The notes under the pieces: generated by a model
What the model was told of the DNA's origin: nothing
What the model saw: only the letters and a program-made list of their open reading frames with translations
The model's database searches: none
Program-made: the position numbers and the translations under genes
In this document: positions 1 to 10,226 of the stretch, in pieces
Layout of the letters: the number at the start of each line of letters is the position of its first letter
How positions within the stretch are numbered: the first letter of the stretch is position 1
NCBI GenBank assembly: GCA_031763025.1
Contig: JASSKH010000009.1
Coordinates: 8,683,305 to 8,747,304, forward strand
DNA: 64,000 nt
DNA from: Macrocystis pyrifera
Taxonomy: Eukaryota; Sar; Phaeophyceae; Laminariales; Laminariaceae
Direction: 5' to 3'

Positions 1-191
1 GTTTGATCGCAAAAATAAACACCGCTTGAATCTTATCTTGCAATACCGAACGACCCGAATAGACTATCACATACTCTATCCAATATCACAGTGTGACCTT
101 CAGTTTGATCGCAAAATAAACACCGCTTGAATCTAATTTTACAATACCGAACGACCCTAATAGACTATCACATACTCTATCCAATATCACA
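1..191. repeat. Direct duplication of a ~90-base segment
   Basis: Bases 1-91 and 103-191 are near-identical copies beginning GTTTGATCGCAAAA and ending CAATATCACAG, separated by 11 bases. The copies differ by a few substitutions and single-base indels. No coding potential or mobile-element signature is visible, and the first copy may run off the window edge. Confidence 0.85.
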
Positions 192-923
192 GAGGGAGGC
201 CAGACAAAGCTCATTCATGCTTCCCTCGTGTCTCGAGGCACACGCAACGCCTAGCCACGAGTACGGCGACCGCGCTCCTTGCCCCCCCTCTACCCGCCAG
301 CCCCCCCGCGACGGCGCCGGGTTCGCCCGCGGTGCCGTGCTCCGAGTACACGCACGCACACGAAGCGAAAGAAGAAAAAAGGAAAAAAGGGCCGAAAGTG
401 CCAAGAGAGATGTAGAAAACACAGAACCGTTGGAAAGGTCCGGCAAGTAATAAAGGGAGGCGATTTCCAAGTGGGAGCTCTGAGAGGCCAGGGATGTACC
501 AACCGAGCACGCTCAGAGAGTGAGATATCTGTAAGTAGTTCTATACATATGCAAGCTACGAAAGCCTAACGTGATGATACCTTTTTGAAAACATACACTT
601 ACTAACGGAGTTCGTACAGTAGTACAGCAGCATCAGCCGCAAGCACTGTTACGCGACAAGCTTAGTGTTGTTGTTCTTTAATTCTTTTCACATACGATGC
701 ACACAGCAGTGAGTGTGGGAGAGTCCCGCGATCAGTCGCTAGAGCAGCCATGCTTCATCCCAGGTAACTATTGCCATGTATCGGTCTTTCTTGCAAGCTT
801 TGTGCTGTTGTTGATATTGGCGCAAACCATCAGCAGCAGCCCGTACCAGTATTTTTCATCGATAGAGAAGAGGAAAACACAGCGCACTCGGATGTCCACG
901 GCGCACGCTACTCTACTCAGATG
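192..923. other. No gene recognised
   Basis: This stretch is GC-rich with a purine-rich patch near 360-400. Short open frames occur on both strands, but none has a domain, a homologous copy elsewhere in the window or a convincing splice structure. It ends at a C-run that abuts the LINE fragment. Confidence 0.5.
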
Positions 924-939
924 CCCCCCCCCCCCCCCC
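924..939 (+). repeat. Poly-C run (16 C) at the LINE 5' junction
   Basis: Sixteen consecutive C directly precede the truncated 5' end of the LINE copy. Runs of the same kind occur next to the other LINE copies and the R4 repeats, always C in element orientation. Confidence 0.9.
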
Positions 940-946
940 TATAGAG

Positions 947-1559
947 GGATAACGCTACTAAGCGCAGTAGGCAAACTACAATGTAAGATTTTGAACGATA
1001 GAATGGGAACGATGATGGAGAAGGAACACAGAATAAACGAAGGGCAAGCAGGGTTTAGGCCAAACCGTAGCTGCGTAGACCATGTGTACACCTTAGGTAA
1101 GACAATCCAAGGCAGGAAAGACGCAAGACTAACGACGTACTGTTTCTTCCTAGATGTGCAGAAAGCCTACGACACAGTATGGAGAAATGGATTGTGGAAA
1201 AAAACTGTGGGAAATAGGAATCAGAGGAAAGATGTGGAGAATGATGCAAAAGACGTCGGAATGTGCGAGAAGTGCTGTGATGCTGGACGCGGAAATATCG
1301 AAATGTTGGTATTTTACAAGGAGTTGTATAGGGATGTACGTTGTCACCCAACCTATTCAAGACACATATTAAGGACCTGATAATAGCAGTCGAAGCAGCA
1401 AGGCAGGGAGTCACGGTAGGCGAAGATGCGGTGTCGGGATTGATGTTTACAGATAACTCTGTGGGGATATCAGAAACACCCGAAGGATTGCAGAAACAAA
1501 TAGAGAAGGCGCTAGAATACACTAGGAAATGGAGGGTGACGGCGAACGTCAAGAAATGA
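947..1559 (+). pseudogene. LINE reverse transcriptase fragment
   Basis: In one frame the sequence reads EHRINEGQAGFRPNRSC and then FLDVQKAYDTVW, which are RT palm blocks of non-LTR elements (the QAGFR block and the first catalytic Asp block). After about 1200 the frame shifts twice. The second catalytic block reads FTDNS where FADD is expected, so one catalytic Asp is Asn. The frame stops at a TGA (1557-1559) just upstream of the inserted repeat. RT would copy the element RNA by target-primed reverse transcription; this copy cannot. Confidence 0.85.
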
Positions 1560-1565
1560 GCAGTA

Positions 1566-1653
1566 GATATTTTTTTACAAAATTATTAAATACGTCAGCT
1601 GTGAGTTCGACTGATTAAGTAGTTGATACTCAACTTTGCAAGCTGTTGTTTGC
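1566..1653 (-). repeat. ~88-base repeat inserted in the LINE
   Basis: The sequence interrupts the LINE frame between the codons for NVKK and the later block NEDKVNPVNFSWKWG. It is the reverse complement of part of the 119-base tandem unit at 38869-39106 (shared core GCTTGCAAAGTTGAGTATC and CGAACTCACAGCTGACG). Insertion limits are approximate. Confidence 0.75.
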
Positions 1654-1656
1654 AAC

Positions 1657-2715
1657 GAAGATAAGGTAAACCCGGTAAATTTCAGTTGGAAGTGGGGAGA
1701 AGATGAATTGCCGATTATAGACCAGTACACAATGGCGCAGAGATCTCAAAAGACTGCTCTTGGGATACACATATAGCAAAAGTAATAGGAAAGGGTAAGG
1801 CACAAGTAGGCAAGATGGATGCGATCCTAACAGACTCGCACCTTGACACCAGGATTAAGATATGTATCCTGATGAATGTGATAGTACCAAAGCTAGAATA
1901 TGCAGGAGAAGTATGGGAAGGGAACGCGAAACTCGTAAAACAGTTGGAAACAGTACAGACAGCAGCTAAAAACATCCTAAGATGCTCAAGTACGACTAGT
2001 AGCACAGTATTAAGAGCAGAACTGGGAATGCGCCCACTCAAGACAAATAGAGACATGAAAAAGTTGAACTGGCAATATAAAGTAAGGAACGTGCCAAAAA
2101 AGAGGTTGCCAGCCATAGTTGATAGAGCTGTATGGGAGAAAGTAACAAAAGGGCGAGCTGGAATAAGGTGGGATGGCGTATTTGAGAAAGAATGGAAGGA
2201 TATAGGGGGAAACCAAGAAGAGATGATGTCCGCCGGGAAGTTTGGGAGGTACAAGGCAGAAGAAGAAGAAAGGATAGAAAGAAGGGAAAGGCTAGCGCTA
2301 AGAAACAAGGTGGAATCGGAAAAACACTTGGAGATATACGGGGTATTGAGGGAAGGAACCGGAATGAAAACGTATTTGCACGGCCCAATGGACTTCGCGA
2401 AAACGCTGAAACTGCGCTTTCGTGTAGGTGACCTGGACCTGCCAGAAAGAAGAATGAGGTATATAGCAATAGCCGGGAAGGAGGAGGAAGTAGACGCACA
2501 GATGTGCCCGTGTGGCAAAGTAATAGAGAGTAGAACTCACATAGTCTGAGGATGTGAAATATTCAAGGGGGAACGGGATGTATTAGAAGAAGAGATGAGG
2601 GAAATAGACGAATGTGGCATGGAGGAGTTTGATACACTAGATTGCAGCGAGAAAACGATCGCTATCCTAGTAGATAGTGGCCACAGGCGGCCAAATAGGA
2701 AGGGGATAAGATTAT
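1657..2715 (+). pseudogene. LINE ORF2 C-terminal region with Cys/His motif
   Basis: The frame resumes after the inserted repeat and runs through YLGVEISKDCSW-like sequence (frame broken near 1730), then an open stretch from 1815 to 2549. Near its end it has CPCGKVIESRTHIV followed by a TGA and then GCEIF. A C-x-C...H...C zinc-finger-like motif closes many non-LTR ORF2 proteins, and here it is split by the stop. The same region recurs at 10744-11688, which shows it is part of the element and not a host gene. Confidence 0.75.
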
Positions 2716-2867
2716 CAAAAAGTTTCTATGTAATACATAGAAACAACTTAATGAGCGCCAAACTGTTAGAGGTGTCTCTAATAGGAGTAGGAACGGTGCT
2801 CCGTCTCGAAAGGGATGCGTGGTCAACGGTCAAATGACAAAGGCAAGCAACAAATGAGTACGCCCTC

Positions 2868-3130
2868 CCCCCCCTGCACAATGTGGGCGAAAAACAATCC
2901 TTATTTGGAGACATTGAACAATGTTGCACACCATTAGGCGTACCGAATTGAGAGATTGCCGAGACCCTATGGGATTTTTTGCATTGTTGTGGAGACATTG
3001 GATAACAAGGCAAACCCACAAGGTGTTGATAACCTCTAAATCCGGTACGCCTAACGGTGTGATACGTAATACACTGTTCGACGCCTCCACAAGAATTGTC
3101 TTGAGCCCGCCTTGTGCAGGGGGGGGGGCT
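2868..3130. mobile_element. Fold-back element with ~90-base terminal inverted repeats
   Basis: The left arm starts CCCTGCACAATGTGGGC and contains TTAGGCGTACCGAATT. The right arm, read in reverse complement, starts CCCTGCACAAGGCGGGC and contains TTAGGCGTACCGGATT. The arms pair over roughly 90 bases with mismatches. The element sits between the C-rich LINE tail and a G-run (3120-3128). No coding sequence. It resembles a non-autonomous hairpin element, and its family is not identified. Confidence 0.7.
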
Positions 3131-3339
3131 CGGTCACACAGCTACGTATTTATCTGATACAACATTTCACTGTGTTTTTAGTAGTGCTACTGTACGTATG
3201 TTTTATTAGGTACCAAGAAGAACGCGAAAACAACGTTGGAGACATGCTTTCACCACGTAGGATTGTAAATTGCTGTAGATATAGTTGTCAACGTCTTGAT
3301 AATCTTCAAGGATTAACGTACTCGGCACGCGGTAAGGCC
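3131..3339. other. No gene recognised
   Basis: The spacer between the fold-back element and the CAT-rich satellite shows no repeat copy elsewhere in the window and no coding signal. Confidence 0.4.
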
Positions 3340-3910
3340 CTCACCATCATCATCATCAAGCATCATCATCATCATCATCATCATCATCACCATCACCATC
3401 GTCATTAGCATCATCGTCATCATCATCATCACCATCACCATCATCATCGTCATCATCAACACCATCAATATCATCAGTAGCATATTTATCATAAGCATCA
3501 TCGTCACTTCATCATCCTCACCACCATCACCACCACTATCACGCTCACTACCACCACCACTACCACGAACAGTATCATTATCTTCACCATCATCGGCAGC
3601 GGAGAGGCATCATCGCCATCATCATCGGCAGCGGAGAGGCATCATCGTCATCATCATCAGCAGCAGTATCATCATCGTCACCGTCGTCATCATCATTATC
3701 AACACCACCACCACAACACCATCACTGCCACCACCACCACCACCACTACCAGCAATGTCGTCATCATCATCATCACCACCACCGTCATCACCAGCATCAT
3801 CGTCGTCACCATCACCACCATCAGCATCACCACCACTACTTCATCATGATCATCACCACCACCACCACCAATATCATCATCACCTTCGTCGTCACCATCA
3901 TCATCGGCAG
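3340..3910. repeat. CAT/CAC/CGT-rich microsatellite block
   Basis: About 570 bases consist of degenerate trinucleotides, mainly CAT with CAC, CGT and CAG variants. Long histidine- or methionine-rich frames on either strand come only from this simple repeat. An imperfect duplication of ATCATCGGCAGCGGAGAGG occurs around 3590-3650. Confidence 0.95.
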
Positions 3911-4659
3911 CGGTATCAGCGTGGCCCCCATCTGTTGGGGAGCCCCTTCACCATTAACAAGAGGCATACCAGTCAAAGCAGTCAAAACGTTCGGGACCGC
4001 AGGAACCACCCCCGGCAAGGCCCATTTTCAGACCTGATCATACCGAGTACAACTCATCCAGGAAATACGGGTAGGCACACCTAACTACCTAACTGGTGTA
4101 CACCGGCGACTGTTTTGCGGTACGACGGTACTACTGATTGGCCGGTTTAATTTGCAGCGCAAAAGCGTGGCGCCCGTTCCCCTCGGAAAAGGAGCGGCAG
4201 ACGGAACGAGAGGAAGGGCGGCCCTCCCCCCTCTCTCCTCCGCCTTCGCGGAAAACGCTTGCACGAGACCGGGCAACTAGTTAGCTATCACTGAATGGAT
4301 TTTCCAACGCCTTTAACACTCTCAAAACGATGGCGATGCTTGCGGAGGTAGACAACTGCGTCCCAGTACACACGGGCGCCGATAGCAGCCAAGGTGCTAT
4401 GGCGCTGAGACGAGCTGAGCTGCGGTGTTCTTTGTCGCATGGGCTGCTCGGCGGAGACCAGGACGATCGCTTGCTTCAGCAATATCCAGCAGGGGGAGTC
4501 GATGGGGCTGGAAATGTGCTGCCTGGCATTGCGGCCGGAGTGACGGGTTTCAGAGAGTAGCTCGTGGGAGATAGAAGGGAAACCTCCGCCAGCATGGACG
4601 ATGTCTATCTCAGCCGTATGTGGGGAACAGCCAACACGGTTGGAGTCTTTTCGGTCCAT
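3911..4659. other. No gene recognised
   Basis: Mixed-composition sequence with only short open frames on both strands. No domain, repeat copy or splice pattern could be supported. Confidence 0.4.
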
Positions 4660-4880
4660 CCCACGGTAGTTGGTTGTATTTTTGTTTTCCTTCCGAGGCA
4701 ACTATTACTATACCGGTTCCTATGATAGTTTTCCCGTATATTTTCTTTAGGCCTAGCGCCTATTAAATGTTGGCCGGGTTGTGTCGAAACAAGCTCTTCG
4801 AAGACATGGCTTGTGTGATATGTTGAGCTCTTCGTGTTAACGCTCAGAAAAACAGGAACCACCCCACCTTCCTGCGCGAG
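4660..4880. mobile_element. Diverged copy of hairpin-element family F2
   Basis: Sequence around CGTATATTTTCTTTAGG, CCTAGCGCC and TGATATGTTGAGCTC parallels 7970-8100 (CGTATATTCGTTTTAGG, ACTAGCGCA, GAGATATTGAGTTCC), where an F2 element is cleanly inserted in an R4 repeat. The right end CCACCCCACC matches the F2 terminal motif. Borders are approximate. Confidence 0.5.
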
Positions 4881-5064
4881 AGCTAGACGTCATTGGCATC
4901 CCCGCCAAGACCCAGAACTACTCTCGAATGGACAAGCCCCGACGGCCGAGGAGATTTCGCCCCTGGAAAGCGTTGATGTCCGCACTGCAGACGACTATGG
5001 GGTGGCGATGGCCGTGGTGTCCCGATCGGCACAGCAGGGGGATACATGCTGCAGCGATAAATAA

Positions 5065-5409
5065 ATGGAGATAATGAAGGATGGAGGCGTGGGCTGCCTT
5101 GCGCGCTGCCTCGCATGCATGCCGGACAAGCACGAGGCGGCCCTCAACGCCGTCGAATCATTTGGACAGAGGAAAAAACAACTCGAAAGGGCTCTGAACT
5201 CGGGGCTGTCCCTCGACGCTTGCAGGAGGGAAGACAACGGGGCGCATTGGGCGTACGAGAAAAATCCTCGAGGTACAGAGCGCGGCAGAGGTAAAGTCGT
5301 TTGTCGAGGAGAGGTGCCCGGAAAACAACTGACTGGAATTGCAACCTCACCCGCACAAGCCCAGGCACGACTCTCGATGGCAGCGGAAGGGTTAGAGGGC
5401 TCCGGTTGA
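5065..5409 (+). CDS. Hypothetical open frame, 114 residues
   Basis: The frame opens with an ATG giving MEIMKDGGVGC and contains a cysteine-rich start (LARCLACM) and a charged middle. No family is recognised. It is GC-rich and may be a fragment of an unspliced gene or a chance frame. No neighbouring exon, repeat copy or promoter supports it, so it is listed only as a candidate. Confidence 0.15.
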   Translation: MEIMKDGGVGCLARCLACMPDKHEAALNAVESFGQRKKQLERALNSGLSLDACRREDNGAHWAYEKNPRGTERGRGKVVCRGEVPGKQLTGIATSPAQAQARLSMAAEGLEGSG

Positions 5410-5804
5410 CGGAAGCGAGGCGATTGCCTTCTTTTATCGACAGCAAAGTTGGGTTTCTGCCGGAGGTTCTGGCAGACCTCCCCGGCCCGTTATTAATAGG
5501 AGACCGGACGAGGGGGGGACTCCCTGAACTGAGCGTTTCCGATGGACTCGGGGGTACCGTGCGGAACTGTCTACAAACACGGGGAGTCTAGGCGTAGAAA
5601 GGGAACCAGCTCCCAGGGTTCCAAGAGACCGACATGCTAACTGTTCACGACGTCGTAACTGCTGTTCCAGCTCCAGTAAAGCCGTACATAATTTGGGCAA
5701 GCTGGTCACACCCAGGGCCGGCACGCAGCGCCCTTAGCTTTGTTCGATCAGCTGCCGGGGACAACACGCCCGTGGGAACAAGACGACTCGCTGGGGGAGG
5801 GGAG

Positions 5805-5850
5805 GAGTGTACTCAATATCGTGGATGGCCGTAGTCGTATGACTATAGAC
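5805..5850 (-). repeat. Fragment of repeat R4
   Basis: GTGTACTC...ATGGCCGTAGTCGTATGAC followed by TATAGACC matches the end of the R4 repeat at 7643-7715, in the same minus orientation. Only the terminal part nearest the homopolymer end is present. Confidence 0.7.
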
Positions 5851-5852
5851 CA

Positions 5853-5970
5853 AGGCCTTCGACAGGGCTCAAAACAGGAGTGTACAAGGGAGCAGGAGCC
5901 ATCGCTTGCCTTCGCCTTCGCCAGAGCTCAAAAGAGGAGTTTACAAGGGGGCAGGAGCCACCGCATGTTC
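5853..5970. repeat. Two tandem ~58-base units
   Basis: CCTTCGACAGGGCTCAAAAC...GGGAGCAGGAGCCATCGC is followed directly by CCTTCGCCAGAGCTCAAAAG...GGGGCAGGAGCCACCGC. This is a simple two-copy duplication with no evident function. Confidence 0.8.
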
Positions 5971-5997
5971 GGGTGGTGCCGACGGGCTCGCTCCAAA

Positions 5998-6236
5998 GGC
6001 ATGCTACGATAGGGATAGCATGTTTCGCCTTCCAAAGAAAATATTTCCGACTGACCAGGCTCCTTAACCCAATATTGCCGGAATACCCAAAAAGTGTTCA
6101 AGCAATGTTGGTGATGTATACCTACTACTAGACTTTGGGATTGATCATGGGAGTTTTGCACTTTTAGCTTTTCGCGCAATCCGTTTCGGATCAGGCATAG
6201 AGCTTCAAAGGTGAGGGCGCCTCGCAAAAATTTGGA
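5998..6236. mobile_element. F2 hairpin element, diverged copy
   Basis: It starts GCATGCTACGATAGGGATAGC and is followed by GGCTCCTTAACCCAA and a later CAGGCATAGAGCTTC, all matching the neighbouring copy at 6237-6472. The right inverted terminus is eroded. It lies head-to-tail with the next copy. Confidence 0.65.
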
Positions 6237-6472
6237 CGCGTGCTACGATAGAGGTAGCAGATTTCCGCCAAAATGTTTTCTGAAAGACTTGGCTCCTTAA
6301 CCCAAAATCGTCGGAACTCCAAACATGTTTCGAAGAATAACGTGTTTGTCATCGGGAAGCACCTAGATTTTTTGCTGAAGTCAGTTTTCGGGTGAGGTAT
6401 GGAGCTCCTTAAGGTCAAGTGAGGAGCCTCAGAAAAAAAAAAAACGATGCACCTCTACAGCAGCATGCGTCT
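6237..6472. mobile_element. F2 hairpin element with terminal inverted repeats
   Basis: The left end GCGTGCTACGATAGAGGT pairs with the right end ACCTCTACAGCAGCATGCGTC. Inside are CTCCTTAACCCAAAATCGTCGG and TTTTCGGGTGAGGTATGGAG, shared with the copy at 61543-61803. No open frame, so it is a non-autonomous element of about 236 bases. Confidence 0.75.
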
Positions 6473-7087
6473 TTGGCGCCGCTCTTACCGTAGCCCGCGT
6501 CTCTCTGGCAAACCCGCATCATACTTCGTGGGAATTAGAAGGTGTCTCCTGGGGGTTGGGGAACACGTGGCAGTGAAGTTCCCCTGCTGCTGCGATGCAG
6601 TCGCCGCGGGCACCAAGCACGCACGCAATCTGCCCCGGGTCGGGGGCGTGCAGATTGAACCAACAACCAGTCCGTTTTCCACGCGATCTCCCACAGCACG
6701 CTGAAGCAGCTTGGGATTACTCGCCGAGTTGGGAGCGGGGAAACCTTCGCGGCGGACATTGCGAATCCGCGGATATGTGGCCATCGTCGTGAGGAGAAGT
6801 GTTCTTCGGGACGTTCCATATCGAGAGCACAGGGGGGGCAGTCCGTCCTGCTAGACGTCACCCATGCAGTACCCACAAGCTCAGGTCCTACTACACCTGC
6901 GAGGAGGCACTGCTTACCGCGATGGATGGATTAGTCATCTGCTTCTACTTTCGAGTTGTGCAAGCGTCAGCACTGCGCTCGTCCGGGACCCGTTTTTCCT
7001 TCGATGAACGGGGCCATACACTTACCACTTTAGCGATGGAAAGCTTTGGGCCCGTCTCGGGGTAGAAAAGATGCCATGGCTATCGAC
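6473..7087. other. No gene recognised
   Basis: GC-rich sequence with short open frames on both strands. No domain or repeat match is visible. Confidence 0.4.
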
Positions 7088-7198
7088 TATTACGGGGGAC
7101 CATAGTAAATAAGAGCAAATATGGTTAGTTAAAATAGGTAAATATACAGTTTTTTTTGTGTCTACCATAAGTCGCACTAACTATGGCCCCCCGTAATA
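7088..7198. mobile_element. F1 hairpin element (MITE-like), copy 1
   Basis: Begins TATTACGGGGGACCATAG and ends CCCCCGTAATA, with inverted arms around a T-rich centre (CAGTTTTTTTTGTGTC). The arms are 25-30 bases long. With TA on both sides of TTACGGGGG...CCCCCGTAA, a TA target duplication is likely, as in Tc1/mariner-derived MITEs (inference). Confidence 0.85.
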
Positions 7199-7496
7199 GC
7201 TGGCCCTGGGACAGAACGCGTGATATATTGTGCACGTAGTGTACGGTGGGTAAACCACACATGACAATACAGTACTCGAAACACATTAATGACTATTAAT
7301 AGACATCAGTCAAAATGGTTTGAGCCAAGAAAGTACATAATTTCCCCTACACCGCAGTAGTAGTATTTCTGTCTGCGTTATCTAACGTTGCACATGAAGC
7401 CTACGCGCGTTCCGTGACACGATAATGGGACACAAAATGATGGTTTCCTTGCTGCTGTTGTTCTGACCTTTGGTTTTCCCAAGAACCTCAAAACAT
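7199..7496. other. No gene recognised
   Basis: Mixed AT-rich spacer between an F1 element and the purine tract. Nothing supportable was seen. Confidence 0.4.
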
Positions 7497-7609
7497 ATAA
7501 GGGGAGAAGAAGGGAGGGGAAGGGAGATAAGGGGGGGAGAGGGTAGAGGAGGGGAGGAGAAGAGGGATGGGGGGAGTTGGAGGGGGAGAGGAGCGGAGTG
7601 GAGGGGAGT

Positions 7610-7642
<33 letters not shown>
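7497..7642 (+). repeat. Purine tract ending in a 33-base G run
   Basis: A GA/GGGA-rich tract (7497-7609) passes into 33 consecutive G (7610-7642). On the minus strand the run is the C-tail that follows GAGTACA of the adjoining R4 copy. G-quadruplex formation is plausible from composition alone. Confidence 0.9.
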
Positions 7643-7643
<1 letters not shown>

Positions 7644-8305
7644 GTACTCGATAGGAGAGATGTACTCGATCTCATGCATGGCCGTAGTCGTATGACCATA
7701 GACCCTCGCATCTCCACAATGCCGGGACGGAGCATGTCGGGTTTTCACCGACCAGGCAGACATTGCTTGCACCAAGCGCGAAGCGCCGTGAGGTGTCCGG
7801 CGAGTCGCATGAAGGGTGAGCTGCATCCTGCTAAGACCCGCTTGTGAGGCGGACTTGCATATGGATGACAGCTTCAATGAGTTAATTTAATTTCCGAGTC
7901 ACCCCACGGTAGGGGTTGCACTTATAGGCGAAAGGTTCCTGGCTAATTGAGCTCCTTAAGTGAGGAACTACCAGTTATGATAAATAAACAAACTCGTATA
8001 TTCGTTTTAGGACTAGCGCATACAAGTCCCGGTCGGATGGCCCGAACGAATTTCTTCCAAGTATTGTATCGGGTGAGATATTGAGTTCCTAATGTGAGGG
8101 ACTCAGGAACGTCGGGTACATCCCTACTGTGGAATGGCTCTTCCGGTGTAGCCACTTCCAGAGACAGCAATGGAAGTACTATGTAACTGCCTCTTGGGTG
8201 CCATACCTTGAACACTACGTGATACGATCAATTCCCTTGTGCAGAGTAAAGGTTTTCTACCTCGCACAAATGATCTAACTCGACGACCAGCTGTAGGCGA
8301 CCGCC
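7643..8305 (-). repeat. Repeat R4, copy 1, interrupted by an F2 element
   Basis: Read on the minus strand, it runs from GTCGAGTTAGATCATTTGTGCGAGG through CCATTGCTGTCTCTGGAAGTGG and CTTCGCGCTTGGTGCAAGCAATG to GATCGAGTACA and a C run. The same order occurs at 10227-10719 and 62866-63398. Bases 7896-8140 are an F2 insertion absent from the other copies. No protein is encoded, which makes this a SINE-like dispersed repeat by appearance. Confidence 0.8.
7896..8140. mobile_element. F2 hairpin element with TTCC target duplication
   Basis: The left end GAGTCACCCCACGGTAGGG pairs with the right end CCCTACTGTGGAATGGCTC. TTCC flanks both sides (7892-7895 and 8141-8144). The uninterrupted site is seen in the other R4 copies (CACCGGAAATTAAACT at 63124-63139), so this insertion and its borders are directly supported by an empty-site comparison. 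Confidence 0.85.
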
Positions 8306-10226
8306 ACAAAAAAAAATGCAAGAGTTGATTATTAGACAGGACAAAGGAGCGAAAAGTGTTGCAGGGTGGGCACGAGCACAGAGCGGGGCGTATGCCCTCC
8401 CTTAAACGATGACACGAGGCGCAAGATAAATGTGGAGACCTTCACAGACCGCTGATACTACATGCAAAGTACGTATATACCTGGTACAGTGGTAGGAGTT
8501 GTATATAGCTTGAAGGGCTGTATCCATGCTGTAAAGTACGAGTGAGTACTTGAATAAACGTCGAGAGTTACTGGGGCGTCTAGATTCAGATGGACAAGTA
8601 TTTCCAATCACAGCTACGAACTCTCGTATTTTACTTTTGGCCCTCTTACACCCCCTGAGTATGCAACAACGCCTCCCGATGTAATACGAGCAGTTCCCAT
8701 ATCTCACGAACTACTGGAAACACTACAGCTCGTACGCCGAAACCAACTTCATCGGATGTGCTCTCTGGTTGATGCGGTATTGCTTTGTGGTGTTAATATA
8801 GTTTCAGTGTATTCATTGTTCCTTGTTGAGAGGTGGGGGAAGAAAATGGGGTATATTCGACGAACTTTCATGAGGACGGAGAGGTAAGGGGACGAGGGGG
8901 GGCGTGGAGGGAGGGGGGTCATATTGTTCCTGTGGACGTCAATCGGAGCAGAAGAAGCACCTGTGCCAAGCATTCCGGGGGCGGCCAAAGGAATGTGTTT
9001 ATTTGGTGTATCTAACGTCGGTGGTGGAGGTCACCACACGCTATCAGTCAGCCTACGCCCAAGGTAAGCAAGCTTCGTACGTGGCCGACGGGCGCAGAGT
9101 ACTTATCTTACCGCACGATGGGTCAGGGCCCTTCCTGCCTCTCCGTCAAACGTGGCGCCCTGTACCGTATGCCAGTCCTTTTTGAATAAGGATTTTGCTA
9201 CTACCCTATCAATAGACGTGGGCTTCAGCCGCAGCACAGCAGCGCTTGCTCGAGTACTCGGTATCAGTATTGACCATCAAGAGCTCAAATCCGACCACTT
9301 TTCTAGGAAACAGCACGCTTCGCGGCAGACTTATTAACCACGTGATTTGTCATAAGCGCAACTCGGACACAAGCACCAAGAAAGGTACCAACGTTTCCAC
9401 TGGCAGTTACCTCAAAGGCATTTTCTGTGGAAAGGATTGCACTAAGGGTAAGGGAAAGCGCACATTTCACTGGGGTAACCAAGGCTAAGGTCAAGCTTAA
9501 GGGGACGGGTCTCTTAAGGTCACTACCTGCCACTACCGAAGGTCATGGTCTAGAGACATTGCCACCTGTGAAACTAAACAAATGAAAGAGGCTAGGTTTG
9601 ATGTGGGGGCTAGGCTTGATGTTAAGGCTGTGTGGTTAAGGTTACGGTTCAGGCGTAAGGTGAATCTTGAGGTCAAATGAGCGTTAAGAACATTCAATAC
9701 TGTATAGAGCGAGGTAGGCGTTATTAGTGAGGGGACAAGGGCGGTTACCGCCACTGGGAATGTCACCCCCTTCTTCGGCCCCTGTCTCGTCCGTCGTTCG
9801 CAGAAAGGACTACCTGTTGAGCTACGTCAATCACATGACAGGAATAGGTCAACAGGGAGTCCCTTCCAGCGAAAGCATGTTGCTGGGAAAACAAAAGGTG
9901 TAGGCTCTGCTGCGAACGGAGAGATCTACTTCTAAAAAACATGGCCGGACAAAGTGTCTACCAGGTACTCGAACAGCTGCTGCTGTACTGCTGCTGCTGT
10001 AGCCCACGTGGAAAGTAGTGGTACGCAGCAAAATCCTCGTTAAAAAACGACTACCACACGGTAGTACGTCGTGTTGCCTAGCTTCAGATGGGACGACGTT
10101 TGCTCATACGACGCGCGATGCGGTTGGTTCGTCGTCGTGGAAGAACTGTACGCTTAATCGTACTGCAGCGGGGGTCTCAAGAGGCGGGGATTTGTCAACC
10201 TCCTCCCTACGATATATTATATACCT
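8306..10226. other. No gene recognised; degenerate AAGGTT-rich patch inside
   Basis: About 1.9 kb with only short open frames. Around 9480-9700 many GTTAAGG/GCTAGG/AAGGTCA words recur without a fixed period, giving a telomere-like look but no regular repeat. A TATA-rich patch (TATATTATATACC) lies near 10211. Confidence 0.4.

Larger units (their letters stand above)
941..2860 (+). mobile_element. LINE-type (non-LTR) retrotransposon, 5'-truncated and decayed
   Basis: The element carries a reverse transcriptase fragment followed by a C-terminal region that is repeated almost identically at 10744-11688. The 5' part (endonuclease and start of RT) is missing, with a C-run at the cut end. The 3' end is ...CAAATGAGTAC followed by a short C-rich run. 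Several frameshifts, an in-frame stop and a small inserted repeat near 1566-1653 show it is dead. The conserved 3' tail also occurs inverted at 20776-20917. Confidence 0.85.

Noticed and set aside
3340-3910. Long His-rich and Met-rich frames
   Set aside because: They are the translation of CAT/ATG-type trinucleotide repeats in all frames, with no start, domain or splice context.
9480-9700. Interstitial telomere repeat
   Set aside because: GTTAAGG/GCTAGG words have no constant period or unit, so a telomere-like array cannot be claimed.
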